From positions 1 through 64,000 of the forward strand of contig DDLS01000210.1 of assembly GCA_002340255.1 (NCBI GenBank): 64,000 bases of DNA, written 5' to 3'. Of the stretch, positions 17,164 through 25,571 are shown piece after piece; within the stretch, counting starts at the first letter, position 1; each line of letters opens with the position of its first letter. The position numbers and the translations under genes are program-made. A model generated the notes under the pieces. It did no database searches and had not been told where the DNA came from. It saw only the letters and a list, made by a program, of their open reading frames with translations. The stretch is from Cyanobacteria bacterium UBA2566 (GTDB taxonomy: Bacteria; Cyanobacteriota; Cyanobacteriia; Cyanobacteriales; Desertifilaceae).

Positions 17164-18990
17164 TTAATGATATAATGGCAGGGTTACTGAAAACAGACTT
17201 CCTTTCTCTGGTGAACTTTCTACCGTAATCTGACCCTGCTGTAAATCCACCGCTTTTTTGACAATGGCCAAGCCTAACCCGGTACCGGGTAAGTTGCCTA
17301 CATTGTGACCGCGATGAAAGGATTGAAATAAATATGCACGGTCTTCTTCCGGTATGCCAATACCACTATCTTGAATTTGAAAACAAACTTTGTCGGTATT
17401 ATACTCTATCCTCAACGTGATTTCACCTCCATGGGGAGAATATTTAATGGCATTAGAAAGTAAGTTTTCTAAAATCTGTCTTAATAAGCTTTCATCCAGA
17501 TAGACTTCCAACGGTTCAGGGGTTCCGTCAGTCAAAAATGTCAAATAGTGTTTTGGGCTTAAACAACTGCTTGTTTCTTCTATCAAATTTTGACACAACT
17601 GATATATGTCAACTTTATGAGAATTAATCGGATTTTTGTCAGATTCTGATCTCCCCATGATTAAAATATTATTCAACAAAAAATTCAAGTGATTAACGGT
17701 CATTTGAATTCGTTGCAAATATTTAAGTCGTTTAGACGAATCCCACTGGTCTTGGTAATGCTCCAAGGCTTCAGCCGAAGCCAAAATTCGGGTTAATGGC
17801 GTGCGAAATTCATGGGAAGCCATGGCAATAAACCGAGATTTTAACTGATTTAACTCTTTTTCTCGTTCCCAATTTTTTCTCATGTCTTCTTCCATGTTTT
17901 TGCGCCGCGTAATGTCTTCTACTGTGCCTTCATAGGCAATGATTTCCCCTCGATTATTAGTAATGACTCTGGCATTTTCACAAATCCAAATGATCTGGCG
18001 ATCGCGCCGATAAATCTGAGATTCAAAGCCGATCGCTTGACCTTGCTCGCGGACGAGTCTCATGAACTCTTGATAGCGATGGGGATCGACATACATTTGG
18101 CTAATATCCGTCAGATCGGTCAACTCCTCTGGAGACTCATAACCATAAATATGGGCTAAACTCGGATTAACACTTAAATACTGTCCCTCTGGAGACGATT
18201 GAAAAATCCCTTCGATCGCGTTCTCAAAAATACTGCGATATTGGCGCTCGGCTTTCTCCAAATCTTGATAAGCCATTTCCAGTTTGCGACGACCCTTAAA
18301 TTCGGACTGTTGCAGCCGTTCATAGAGATACACGGAAAAATCGCAAATCAAGCACACCCAAAACAGGATTAAGACCATAGGGACTTGTAAGGAGGCATCT
18401 AACACGGAGAAAAAAGAAGCCTCATGCTCCATGGAGTAGAACAGAGCATAAAATCCTACCGTTACCCCTTGAGCGAATAAATGGAGCCGCCAACGTACCG
18501 AAATCAAGGTTGCTTGGGTAAAAAAGGTAATAATTAACCCGGAAAAGTCGATTTCAGAGGCTGGATTTACGGTATTGGAGACGAGGGGGAGTAGGGTAAG
18601 AGACCAGGAAAATAGTAGAAATAAGACACTCAGATGGCGATTGGTGGACGCTGAGGGAAGCAGATGCAGACTGGTCAACAGGCTTAGGGCGATCGCCACT
18701 TGAGTCCCTAGCTGATAATCCCATAAGGGTTCCTCCAGTCGCCAAAACCGCATCCCATTGAGGGTAATCACACTAAAGATGAACCCTAATGCAATCCACA
18801 ACGCCAACTGCAAGCGCACTTTCATAAACCGCTGTTGCCATTGCTGATAATGACTTAAACCTTCACAACCCGGAGGATTGACTAGCCCCCAGAGGGGTTT
18901 CAATTGGATTAAAGAACGTAAGCAATGGAATAAGTTTGGAATCATGCCATAGAAACCAAGAGAAGACTTAAGGAACAAAAGTCGGTACAA
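17164..18990 (-). CDS. Membrane PAS-domain sensor histidine kinase
   Basis: 608 residues read from a TTG at 18990; an ATG at 18945 is an equally possible start, and neither has a clear ribosome site. About five to six hydrophobic helices occupy residues 50-235 (MASE-like membrane sensor region). A PAS domain with PAC follows (AIEGIFQSSPEGQYLSVNPS; YEGTVEDITRRK), then HisKA (SHEFRTPLTRI) and an HATPase (NAIKYSPHGG, DSGIGIPEEDR, GTGLGLAIV). It forms a 10-bp-spaced pair with the receiver-kinase gene. The signal is unknown. Confidence 0.88.
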   Translation of the reverse strand: MYRLLFLKSSLGFYGMIPNLFHCLRSLIQLKPLWGLVNPPGCEGLSHYQQWQQRFMKVRLQLALWIALGFIFSVITLNGMRFWRLEEPLWDYQLGTQVAIALSLLTSLHLLPSASTNRHLSVLFLLFSWSLTLLPLVSNTVNPASEIDFSGLIITFFTQATLISVRWRLHLFAQGVTVGFYALFYSMEHEASFFSVLDASLQVPMVLILFWVCLICDFSVYLYERLQQSEFKGRRKLEMAYQDLEKAERQYRSIFENAIEGIFQSSPEGQYLSVNPSLAHIYGYESPEELTDLTDISQMYVDPHRYQEFMRLVREQGQAIGFESQIYRRDRQIIWICENARVITNNRGEIIAYEGTVEDITRRKNMEEDMRKNWEREKELNQLKSRFIAMASHEFRTPLTRILASAEALEHYQDQWDSSKRLKYLQRIQMTVNHLNFLLNNILIMGRSESDKNPINSHKVDIYQLCQNLIEETSSCLSPKHYLTFLTDGTPEPLEVYLDESLLRQILENLLSNAIKYSPHGGEITLRIEYNTDKVCFQIQDSGIGIPEEDRAYLFQSFHRGHNVGNLPGTGLGLAIVKKAVDLQQGQITVESSPEKGSLFSVTLPLYH

Positions 18991-19086
18991 TCCTAGGAAA
19001 CACAGGTGGGGTCATACTAATTTTGAGTATCCACGATCGCTGCCCTCAAAAACAACTAGCAATGACTCAGTACAGTTCCTACTTTC

Positions 19087-20604
19087 ATGGTATTACTAAC
19101 CTACGCTCCCTCTAGAGTGGGCAAATCTTCAACCCAAACTTTAGCTAAACATCCTGGTGTTAGCCCAAAACTCAAGCCTGCTGACAGGGTTCCTCGCAAG
19201 GTACGCAGACGATACAGACGACTGTGGCGCTTCAAATCCTTCTGTTTAGGTCTTTCTTTACCTGCGTCTATCCTCGGTACTTATCTATTTGCCACGGAAA
19301 TCTTGATCCAAGACGCAGAAGTGGCGCAATCTTTGTATGAGTGGGAAATTGCTGCATCCGAACCCACACCAGAACCCCAAGCCACACCCGATCGCTGGCA
19401 AGATGTGGAAAATGCGGTTAATCAAGCCACTTCTTTAACGTCCAGCGCACGAACTAAGGCTCAATGGCGTGAAGTAAAATCCTATTGGCAACAGGCGATC
19501 TCCACCCTCGACACCCTACCCCCCAATCATCCCCAGTTTACTCAGATTCCTAGCCTCAAAGCAGACTATCAACAGCAACTCGACACCGTTCAACAGACCA
19601 TCTGGGCCGATTCCAGCCCCATGACGCTCAACCACGTGATTAGTGGGAACCTCTCTCCCAAATCAATCGTACATTCAGGAAATGGTCTATTCTTCGCCCA
19701 AAATATGATGTATTCCCATACAGTCACCGTCTATGACCGGGAGTATAATTTAGTCGGAACAATCAGCGATCGCATCGACTTAGAAGCCTTTGGTCATACC
19801 GAATATAGCGGACTCTTCCAAGGATCGCCCGTAGAAGCCGCCTTTTCTCATAACGGTCAATATGCCTGGGTATCCAACTATCAAATGTACGGCCCCGGAT
19901 TTAATCGTCCTGGGGATGATGTCTGTCATCCCGATGCCAACTTTGACCCCTCCACCCTCTATCGTATCAACACCGAAACCCTGCAAATTGAAAACGTCAT
20001 CTGGGTGGGATCTGTACCCAAATATGTAGCCACCACCCCCAATAACCGCCTGGTTCTGGTTTCCAACTGGTGTAGCTGGGACTTAAGTATCATCGACACC
20101 CAACAGAATCAAGAGATTAAGCGCATCCCCCTCGATGCCTATCCACGGGGAATTGAAGTGGATGCCCAATCTCAATTTGCCTATGTTGCCATTATGGGAT
20201 CGGATGATATTGCCAAAGTCAACCTCAATGACTATTCTGTGCAATGGTTTAACCAGGTTGGAGTCACTCCTCGTCACTTAAATTTAGACCCCTTAGAATC
20301 CTATTTGTATGTCAGTTTTAATCTGGATAACGAAGTCGGGAAACTAGACCTCAAAACTGGAGAAATTGTTAGTAAAGTTTCCACTGGGAGTGCCCCCCGC
20401 AGCATGGTCTTATCTGATGATGGACAATTTTTATATGTAGTCAATTACAATTCCGATACCCTGAGTAAGATTCGTACTCAGGATATGAAAGTCCTGCAAA
20501 CGGTTTCCACAGAAGCGGCTCCCATTGGCGTAACCTATGACCCCGAAACCCATCAAGTTTGGGTGGCGTGTTATACGGGAAGTCTGATGATTTTTCAAGA
20601 TTAG
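19087..20604 (+). CDS. Membrane-anchored YVTN/YncE-like beta-propeller protein
   Basis: 505 residues with a basic N-terminus and one membrane span at about 49-72 (FCLGLSLPASILGTYLF). A helical region spans about 100-180. A seven-bladed-type propeller follows with repeats like GSAPRSMVLSDDGQFLYVVN and VPKYVATTPNNRLVLVSN, the YVTN pattern. These proteins bind DNA, metals or cell-surface ligands in other organisms; here only an outward-facing binding role can be inferred. It is divergent from the kinase at 18990 across a 96-bp gap. Confidence 0.75.
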   Translation: MVLLTYAPSRVGKSSTQTLAKHPGVSPKLKPADRVPRKVRRRYRRLWRFKSFCLGLSLPASILGTYLFATEILIQDAEVAQSLYEWEIAASEPTPEPQATPDRWQDVENAVNQATSLTSSARTKAQWREVKSYWQQAISTLDTLPPNHPQFTQIPSLKADYQQQLDTVQQTIWADSSPMTLNHVISGNLSPKSIVHSGNGLFFAQNMMYSHTVTVYDREYNLVGTISDRIDLEAFGHTEYSGLFQGSPVEAAFSHNGQYAWVSNYQMYGPGFNRPGDDVCHPDANFDPSTLYRINTETLQIENVIWVGSVPKYVATTPNNRLVLVSNWCSWDLSIIDTQQNQEIKRIPLDAYPRGIEVDAQSQFAYVAIMGSDDIAKVNLNDYSVQWFNQVGVTPRHLNLDPLESYLYVSFNLDNEVGKLDLKTGEIVSKVSTGSAPRSMVLSDDGQFLYVVNYNSDTLSKIRTQDMKVLQTVSTEAAPIGVTYDPETHQVWVACYTGSLMIFQD

Positions 20605-20612
20605 ATTAGCAC

Positions 20613-20637
20613 GGTAACCTCGTATGCTAAGGTTACC
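20613..20637. terminator. Bidirectional hairpin between convergent genes
   Basis: GGTAACCT and AGGTTACC (8-bp arms, 9-nt loop) lie between the propeller gene stop (20604) and the gmk stop (20699). There is no long T-run, so termination strength is uncertain. Confidence 0.5.
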
Positions 20638-20698
20638 CAATCAAAAGATGAAATATTTAATGGGAGAAAGGCTAATTCTTATGCTAAGGATTGATCGC

Positions 20699-21289
20699 TT
20701 AAGATTGTAGGCTCAACTCGGGTAAACCAGGAAATAAGACCAACTCAACTTCCGCTAAGGCTCGATCGAAGTCATCATTAACAATTTGCACATCAAACTC
20801 GTCTGCGGCAGCAATTTCGATGATGGCACGGTTGAGACGGCGGGTAATTGCCTCTGGAGATTCGCTTTGACGATCGCGTAATCTGCGCTCTAACTCGGAC
20901 ATCGATGGGGGCAAAATAAAGAGTCTCAGAGCTTCGGGAAAGGAGGCGCAAATCTGCCGAGCGCCTTCTAACTCAATCTCTAATAATACCAGTATTCCTT
21001 GCTTGATTTTTTCCTCGACCTGTTGGCGAGGCGTGCCATAATAATTACCAGCAAATTGGGCCCATTCCAACAGTTGCTCCGCAGCGATTAAATCTTGAAA
21101 CTTTTCTGGAGTGACAAAAAAATAATCTTTACCGTTCACTTCTCCAGGGCGAGGAGAACGAGTGGTCATTGAGACTGACAAATAAATATCCGGATGACGC
21201 TTGAGCAGCGATCGCACTAAAGTCCCTTTACCTACTCCACTCGGGCCCGTAATAACCACTAATTTTCCTGTCCCAACCGTTTGTATCAT
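20699..21289 (-). CDS. gmk: Guanylate kinase
   Basis: 196 residues. It phosphorylates GMP to GDP with ATP. The P-loop is GPSGVGKGT at 15-23, and the GMP-binding segment is VSMTTRSPRPGEVNGKDYFF. Length and order match the bacterial enzyme. The start is the ATG at 21289 (MIQTVGTGKL); a TTG two codons upstream is also in frame. It follows remA by 34 bp on the same strand, the gene pair remA-gmk being widely conserved in bacteria, so a shared transcript is likely. Confidence 0.95.
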   Translation of the reverse strand: MIQTVGTGKLVVITGPSGVGKGTLVRSLLKRHPDIYLSVSMTTRSPRPGEVNGKDYFFVTPEKFQDLIAAEQLLEWAQFAGNYYGTPRQQVEEKIKQGILVLLEIELEGARQICASFPEALRLFILPPSMSELERRLRDRQSESPEAITRRLNRAIIEIAAADEFDVQIVNDDFDRALAEVELVLFPGLPELSLQS

Positions 21290-21323
21290 TCCCAATATAT
21301 TCTAAACGTTATCCTCTGCTCCC

Positions 21324-21581
21324 TTAAGATTCCCGGTTACCCTTTTGAGACATCAGCCGGTGGGAAACGGTTTCTGGTTGAATGGCAGATAGAACAACAT
21401 GGCCTGAATCCATAATTATCACAGCGCGAGTGCGTCTACCATAGGTGGCATCAATTAATTGTCCGCGATCGCGACATTCGGCGATCGCCCGTTTAATCGG
21501 TGCTGACTCTGGAGTGACGATCGCAATGACTCGATTCGCATGAATGATATTACCAAATCCAATATTAATCAGTTGAACCAT
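21324..21581 (-). CDS. remA: RemA/DUF370 family DNA-binding regulator
   Basis: 85 residues from the ATG at 21581 (MVQLINIGFGNIIHANRVIA). The family pattern continues with IVTPESAPIKRAI, ATYGRRTRAVIIMDSGHVVLS and SAIQPETV. In Bacillus, RemA binds DNA as a ring and activates matrix and osmoprotectant genes; the cyanobacterial role is not known. A frame extends to 21614, but those residues are encoded by the simple repeat upstream. The neighbour gmk is the usual partner of this gene. Confidence 0.9.
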   Translation of the reverse strand: MVQLINIGFGNIIHANRVIAIVTPESAPIKRAIAECRDRGQLIDATYGRRTRAVIIMDSGHVVLSAIQPETVSHRLMSQKGNRES

Positions 21582-21608
21582 AGGGGGATGGGGGAATCGG
21601 GGACGCGG

Positions 21609-21634
21609 GGACACGGAGACACGGAGACACGGGG
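21609..21634. repeat. Tandem octamer GACACGGA, about three units
   Basis: GGGG then three near-perfect units of (A/G)GACACGG, ending in GGGG. A single related unit sits at 15772-15782, in both cases beside the GCTCCCT hairpin. Confidence 0.6.
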
Positions 21635-21660
21635 AAATGGATGGGGAGAAAGGGGCTGAT

Positions 21661-21707
21661 GCTCCCTGAGCGAAGCGCCGCAGCGTAGCCGAAGTGTCGA
21701 AGGGAGC
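21661..21707. repeat. Hairpin repeat GCTCCCT...AGGGAGC (long copy)
   Basis: The same 7-bp arms as at 15746-15771, but with a 33-base interior that itself contains GCGAAGCGCCGCAGCG. It belongs to the block of repeats filling 21582-21849, the spacer between remA and the next gene, in which I see no coding sequence. Confidence 0.5.
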
Positions 21708-21746
21708 CGATTGATTCAGGATTCGATTTATTCTACATTGAGGGTA

Positions 21747-21774
21747 GAGCGTTAAACGCTCCTATGAGGTGCAT
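21747..21774 (+). repeat. Hairpin repeat with tail CTATGAGGTGCAT
   Basis: GAGCGT-TAA-ACGCTC (21747-21761), followed directly by CTATGAGGTGCAT, the same tail that follows the hairpin at 44-58. The stem bases differ but the pairing is kept. Confidence 0.5.
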
Positions 21775-21849
21775 GGTTACAGACTCAAACCCTGAGTACA
21801 ATACCCATTCCCTATTCCCCATTCCTTAGCACGAAGCGCCCTATCACCT

Positions 21850-22107
21850 ATGCCTCCACGTTGGCCTCGAAAACCCGACCGTAACAACGATCCAGACTAT
21901 CGCCGCTTAGATGACCGGATGAACTTTGCGCTCCATGTAGCGATATATGCCGCAACGAACTCCGGACTCTGGTTTGTTCATCAAATTAAGCCGGATACCC
22001 TCCTCTGGCTGACTTGGTTTAGCTTAGGCTGGTTGGGACTGTTGGCGATCCATGGAATCTTTATTTTTGCGATCGCCGACTACACGCCTTCTTCCAATCC
22101 CAAATAA
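21850..22107 (+). CDS. Small two-helix membrane protein (2TM-type)
   Basis: 85 residues. The charged N-terminus contains PRWPRKPDRNNDPDYRRLDD, and two membrane helices follow at about 25-42 and 49-75 (LWLTWFSLGWLGLLAIHGIF). The pattern 'N-F-LH-AIY...N..W' then a second helix fits the 2TM domain family of unknown function. It stands alone between repeat-rich DNA and hemA. Confidence 0.65.
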   Translation: MPPRWPRKPDRNNDPDYRRLDDRMNFALHVAIYAATNSGLWFVHQIKPDTLLWLTWFSLGWLGLLAIHGIFIFAIADYTPSSNPK

Positions 22108-22216
22108 ATCCGCAAATTATTCCCCTCATCCCCCCATCTCCTATGGGATAAGGGGGATTTAGGGCGATCGAAATCCACCGGATAGCACAAGGAAGAGCGA
22201 TAATCAGTCATTCCCC

Positions 22217-23515
22217 CTAGCTATATTGATTACTAGAAGCCGCCTCGATCTCCAAATTAAACAACGTCTTCAGAGTTTCCATGGCTTGCTTGCGAGCTTC
22301 AATATCCTGTTGGGCCCGCAGTTGTACCATAGGATCGTGTAGAATTTTATTCACAATTCCACGGGTGAGTGCTTCAATCACTTCTTGATGTTTCTCCGCA
22401 AACTCAGACCCCAAACGAGAAAGGGCTTTTTCTAGCTCTTGCTCGCGAATCGTCTCCACTTTATGACGTAAACAGTTAATCGTCGGTACAGTTTCCAGAC
22501 TGCGCCACCATACCTCAAACGCTTCTACTTCTTCTTCTAATAAGCTTTCAGCTTCCATCGCCATTTGACGGCGACTTTCCTGATTTTGGGCAACCACTGC
22601 CTTCAAGTCATCCACATTATAGGGTTTGACTGAGGGTAACTCTCTCACATCAGCATCTACATTCCGAGGAACCGAAATATCAATTAAAGTTAAGGGGCGT
22701 TCTGGATTAACAATGGGTTCTAAATTGGCACGATTTAATAAGGGTTGGGTTGCTCCAGTACTGGTAAAAACCAAATCGGATGCCTGAACCACCTCCATCA
22801 TTTCTCCCATGGGATGAAGCGCTAAAGAAGCCTCACTAAATTTATTGGCTAATTCTTCAGCACGCTGCATGGAGCGATTGACAATACTAATTTGAGTACC
22901 GCCTTTGGAGAGCAAGTGTTGTACCAACAAACGGGACATTTTACCCGCACCAATAATGGCAATCTTGCATTCTTCTAGGGTTTCTAATTTCATTTGGGCA
23001 AGTTCAACCGCGGCTGAACTAATAGAAACTGCACCTGTGCCGATGTTGGTTTCCGTGCGTACCCGTTTCCCCGCAGTAATCGCTTGTTTCATTAAGCGGT
23101 TGAGAATCCGACCCACACCTTTATACTGTTGGCCGAGTTTATGACCTTGTTTAACTTGCGATAAAATTTGCCCTTCACCGAGTACCAAGCTGTCTAATCC
23201 GGCTGCCACGCGCATTAAATGCATAATTGCATCTTCATGGAGGAGAATAAACAGGTGAGGACGCAATTGGGAGAGGGGCAGTTGGCTATGTTCGGAAAGA
23301 AATTGGGTCACTTCCCAAACGCCTTGTTGATTGTCACGAATCACCACATAGATTTCTAAGCGGTTACAGGTGCTTAGAATGGCAACTTCTTCGATATGAG
23401 GATAGAGCTTGAGGGTGGTGATGGCTTGTTCGAGTTGGGGTTCAGGAATACTGAGTTTTTCTCGAACTTCAACGGAAGCTGTTTTATGGCTTAAACCGAT
23501 AACTGCAACATTCAT
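22217..23515 (-). CDS. hemA: Glutamyl-tRNA reductase
   Basis: 432 residues. It reduces glutamyl-tRNA to glutamate-1-semialdehyde, the first committed step of heme and chlorophyll synthesis. The active-site Cys is C50 in LSTCNRLEIY. Substrate-binding parts are GLDSLVLGEGQILSQVK and the NADPH-binding IIGAGKMSRLLVQHL; the C-terminal dimerisation helix is present. The length is as expected. It lies 230 bp downstream of glpX on the same strand; this order is found in other cyanobacteria, so they may share a transcript, although hemA probably also has its own promoter in the spacer. Confidence 0.97.
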   Translation of the reverse strand: MNVAVIGLSHKTASVEVREKLSIPEPQLEQAITTLKLYPHIEEVAILSTCNRLEIYVVIRDNQQGVWEVTQFLSEHSQLPLSQLRPHLFILLHEDAIMHLMRVAAGLDSLVLGEGQILSQVKQGHKLGQQYKGVGRILNRLMKQAITAGKRVRTETNIGTGAVSISSAAVELAQMKLETLEECKIAIIGAGKMSRLLVQHLLSKGGTQISIVNRSMQRAEELANKFSEASLALHPMGEMMEVVQASDLVFTSTGATQPLLNRANLEPIVNPERPLTLIDISVPRNVDADVRELPSVKPYNVDDLKAVVAQNQESRRQMAMEAESLLEEEVEAFEVWWRSLETVPTINCLRHKVETIREQELEKALSRLGSEFAEKHQEVIEALTRGIVNKILHDPMVQLRAQQDIEARKQAMETLKTLFNLEIEAASSNQYS

Positions 23516-23679
23516 GGGTTAATGTTTGTTAAGACAACTTGCTAAGATTTTGGGCAGATTATAAAGAAAAGATGGCTCCAATTAAACTGAAGACCATATG
23601 AGTAGAGAGTGCTAGGGTATTCCTAATTCAGATCAAACAACTCAACGTTTAATCCTAGTAATTAACGCCCTATCTCCCC

Positions 23680-23708
23680 ATCCCCCCATCTCCTTAAAAT
23701 GGGGGGAT
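23680..23708. other. 10-bp perfect inverted repeat between glpX and hemA
   Basis: ATCCCCCCAT and ATGGGGGGAT with a 9-nt loop. There is no T-run on the minus strand, so it is probably a repeat derived from the 'ccccatccccc' family rather than a clean terminator, but it could attenuate read-through from glpX into hemA. Confidence 0.4.
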
Positions 23709-23745
23709 CTTTTACAGCAGAAACGACTGTAATTGAAAAGTTATC

Positions 23746-24786
23746 CTATTTTAATTGGATATTTTTGGGTGCGTCAGCCATATGAACAGTGTCTACAAAC
23801 CGGGCAGTTTTGGACTGACTGGAAATGACCAAGCTATGGGTTCTGGCTCCACCGTGGAAATAGCGAACGCCTTCCATGAGGGTTCCAGGGGTAATGCCGG
23901 ACGCGGCAAACAAGACGGTTTCTCCACAGGCAAGTTCTTCTGCATTGTATACCCGGTCTGGGTCTTCGATGCCCATGCTGCGTAGACGTTCGAGATTGCT
24001 TTCTTTGCTTTCGCCAATTAAGCCGGTTTTGACGATTTCTGGATCGTAGATGAGTTGACCTTGGAAGTGACCCCCTAAGCAGCGCATGGCAGCAGCGGAA
24101 ATGACTCCTTCGGGAGCGGCTCCAATTCCCATGAGGGCATGGATATTGGTTCCGGAAAAGGCACAAGAAATGGCGGCGGATACGTCTCCATCGGCAATGA
24201 GGCGAACTCTTGCGCCAGCGCTACGAATTTCGTTGATCAGGTTTTTGTGACGAGGCCGATCCATGACGACAACGACTAATTCTTCTACGGAGCGATCGAG
24301 ACACTCGGAGATGAGTTTTAGGTTTTCGGTCGCTGATTTGCGGATATCTACATGGTTTTTGGCCGCTGGAGGAGCTGCCAGTTTTTTCATGTAGAAGTCG
24401 GGAGCAGCGAAGAGTCCGCCTTTTTCAGAAATGGCAAGCACAGCCATGGAACCGGGTTGACCGTAAGCGACGAGGTTGGTTCCTTCGCAGGGGTCAACGG
24501 CGATGTCAATTTCGACTAATTCGTCGGGGTTGCAGAAGTCTTTGGCATCTTCACGGGCGCAAATGCCGACTTCTTCACCGATGTAGAGCATGGGAGCGTC
24601 ATCCCGTTCTCCTTCTCCGATGACGATACGTCCGCGCATGTGGATTTGGTTCATGCGTTCGCGCATCGCTTCTACAGCGACTTGGTCAGCGGTGTTTTTT
24701 TCCCCTTTCCCCATCCAACGAGCAGAGGCGATCGCCGCTTGTTCGACCACTTCTATAATTTCTAATCCCAATGTGGTTTCAATCAC
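23746..24786 (-). CDS. glpX: Class II fructose-1,6-bisphosphatase/sedoheptulose-1,7-bisphosphatase
   Basis: 346 residues. In cyanobacteria this enzyme dephosphorylates both fructose 1,6- and sedoheptulose 1,7-bisphosphate in the Calvin cycle. Motifs are GKGEKNTADQVAVEAMR, VIGEGERDDAPM (metal ligands), DIAVDPCEGTNLVA and the sugar-phosphate site VVVMDRPRHKNLI. The start is a GTG at 24786 preceded by AGGGAG at good spacing. The hallmark of regulation here is AMP and redox sensitivity, which cannot be read from this sequence alone. Confidence 0.96.
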   Translation of the reverse strand: MIETTLGLEIIEVVEQAAIASARWMGKGEKNTADQVAVEAMRERMNQIHMRGRIVIGEGERDDAPMLYIGEEVGICAREDAKDFCNPDELVEIDIAVDPCEGTNLVAYGQPGSMAVLAISEKGGLFAAPDFYMKKLAAPPAAKNHVDIRKSATENLKLISECLDRSVEELVVVVMDRPRHKNLINEIRSAGARVRLIADGDVSAAISCAFSGTNIHALMGIGAAPEGVISAAAMRCLGGHFQGQLIYDPEIVKTGLIGESKESNLERLRSMGIEDPDRVYNAEELACGETVLFAASGITPGTLMEGVRYFHGGARTHSLVISSQSKTARFVDTVHMADAPKNIQLK

Positions 24787-25031
24787 AGTTTTTCTCCCTA
24801 GAGGTAATTCAGTGAAATGCTTATATTTAGCCGGTTTCAGTGTATCAGTCTATCAGAGTCTGGGGACAATGTTCGATCGCAGTCTCTCTGAGATTATGTT
24901 AAGTTTTGCATCGTTTATCTCCGATCCACTGCTCTGAGACCAGCCGGAGTTCACAGAAACCAGCTTTTGTGCAAATCTCCTATAATTATCGACAAAGACT
25001 CGCTTGAGCTGAAAACTACAGGAGCCATACC

Positions 25032-25442
25032 ATGTCTGAAACTCAAGGAAATTCAGAATTATCTAAACCCGTGGAAACGGTGACTGAACAAAAAGAGGAG
25101 ACCAGCTTTCTGGAACCTCTGCAAACCAAGGTCGGTAATATATTGGCCAGTTGGCAACTGAAAGTTGGACTGCTGGGGGCGGTTCTAGTGACGATCGCTC
25201 TAACGGTTTTCTTTTGGCAACATGAAGTGGCGGCTTTGGGTATGAGGCTCTGGTCAAGACAGGCCGGTGCAACCCCAATTGAATGTATGGTTAAGGATAC
25301 CAATGGCGATCAGTATGTCAGTTGTAGCGCGATTCTCAACGACCAGGTGGTGCCTTTAGAATGTGGCGCAAGTATTTTTAATGTAGGCTGTCGGATTAAT
25401 TATGGTGCAGCCGCGATCGGAGCGCGGAAATCGAGAGACTAG
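25032..25442 (+). CDS. Hypothetical single-span membrane protein
   Basis: 136 residues with an ATG start and a nearby AGGAG site. A polar N-terminus (about 40 residues, rich in Glu and Lys) is followed by one hydrophobic helix at about 45-63 (KVGLLGAVLVTIALTVFFW). The C-terminal part has four Cys (CMVKDTNGDQYVSCSA; LECGASIFNVGCRINYG), probably in two disulfides outside the membrane. I do not recognise the family. Confidence 0.6.
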   Translation: MSETQGNSELSKPVETVTEQKEETSFLEPLQTKVGNILASWQLKVGLLGAVLVTIALTVFFWQHEVAALGMRLWSRQAGATPIECMVKDTNGDQYVSCSAILNDQVVPLECGASIFNVGCRINYGAAAIGARKSRD

Positions 25443-25571
25443 AGAGGGAATGGGGAATAGGGAATAGAGAATAGGCAGCAATGGGTCATGTTTCCGCGTT
25501 TCCCCCATTCCCCCACTCCCCCGCTCATCAAAGCGCTATCATAGTTACTAAGAAATATAAAGATTTGTAAC

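Noticed and set aside
21582..21849. CRISPR array in the repeat-rich spacer near remA
   Set aside because: Units are only about 8 bases in tandem without spacers; they are simple repeats and hairpins, with no cas genes nearby.
23680..23708. Strict rho-independent terminator between glpX and hemA
   Set aside because: The stem is strong, but no T-run follows on the coding strand, so it was kept only as a repeat.
23834..24166. Long open frames opposite and alongside glpX
   Set aside because: They are shadow frames of a strongly conserved gene.
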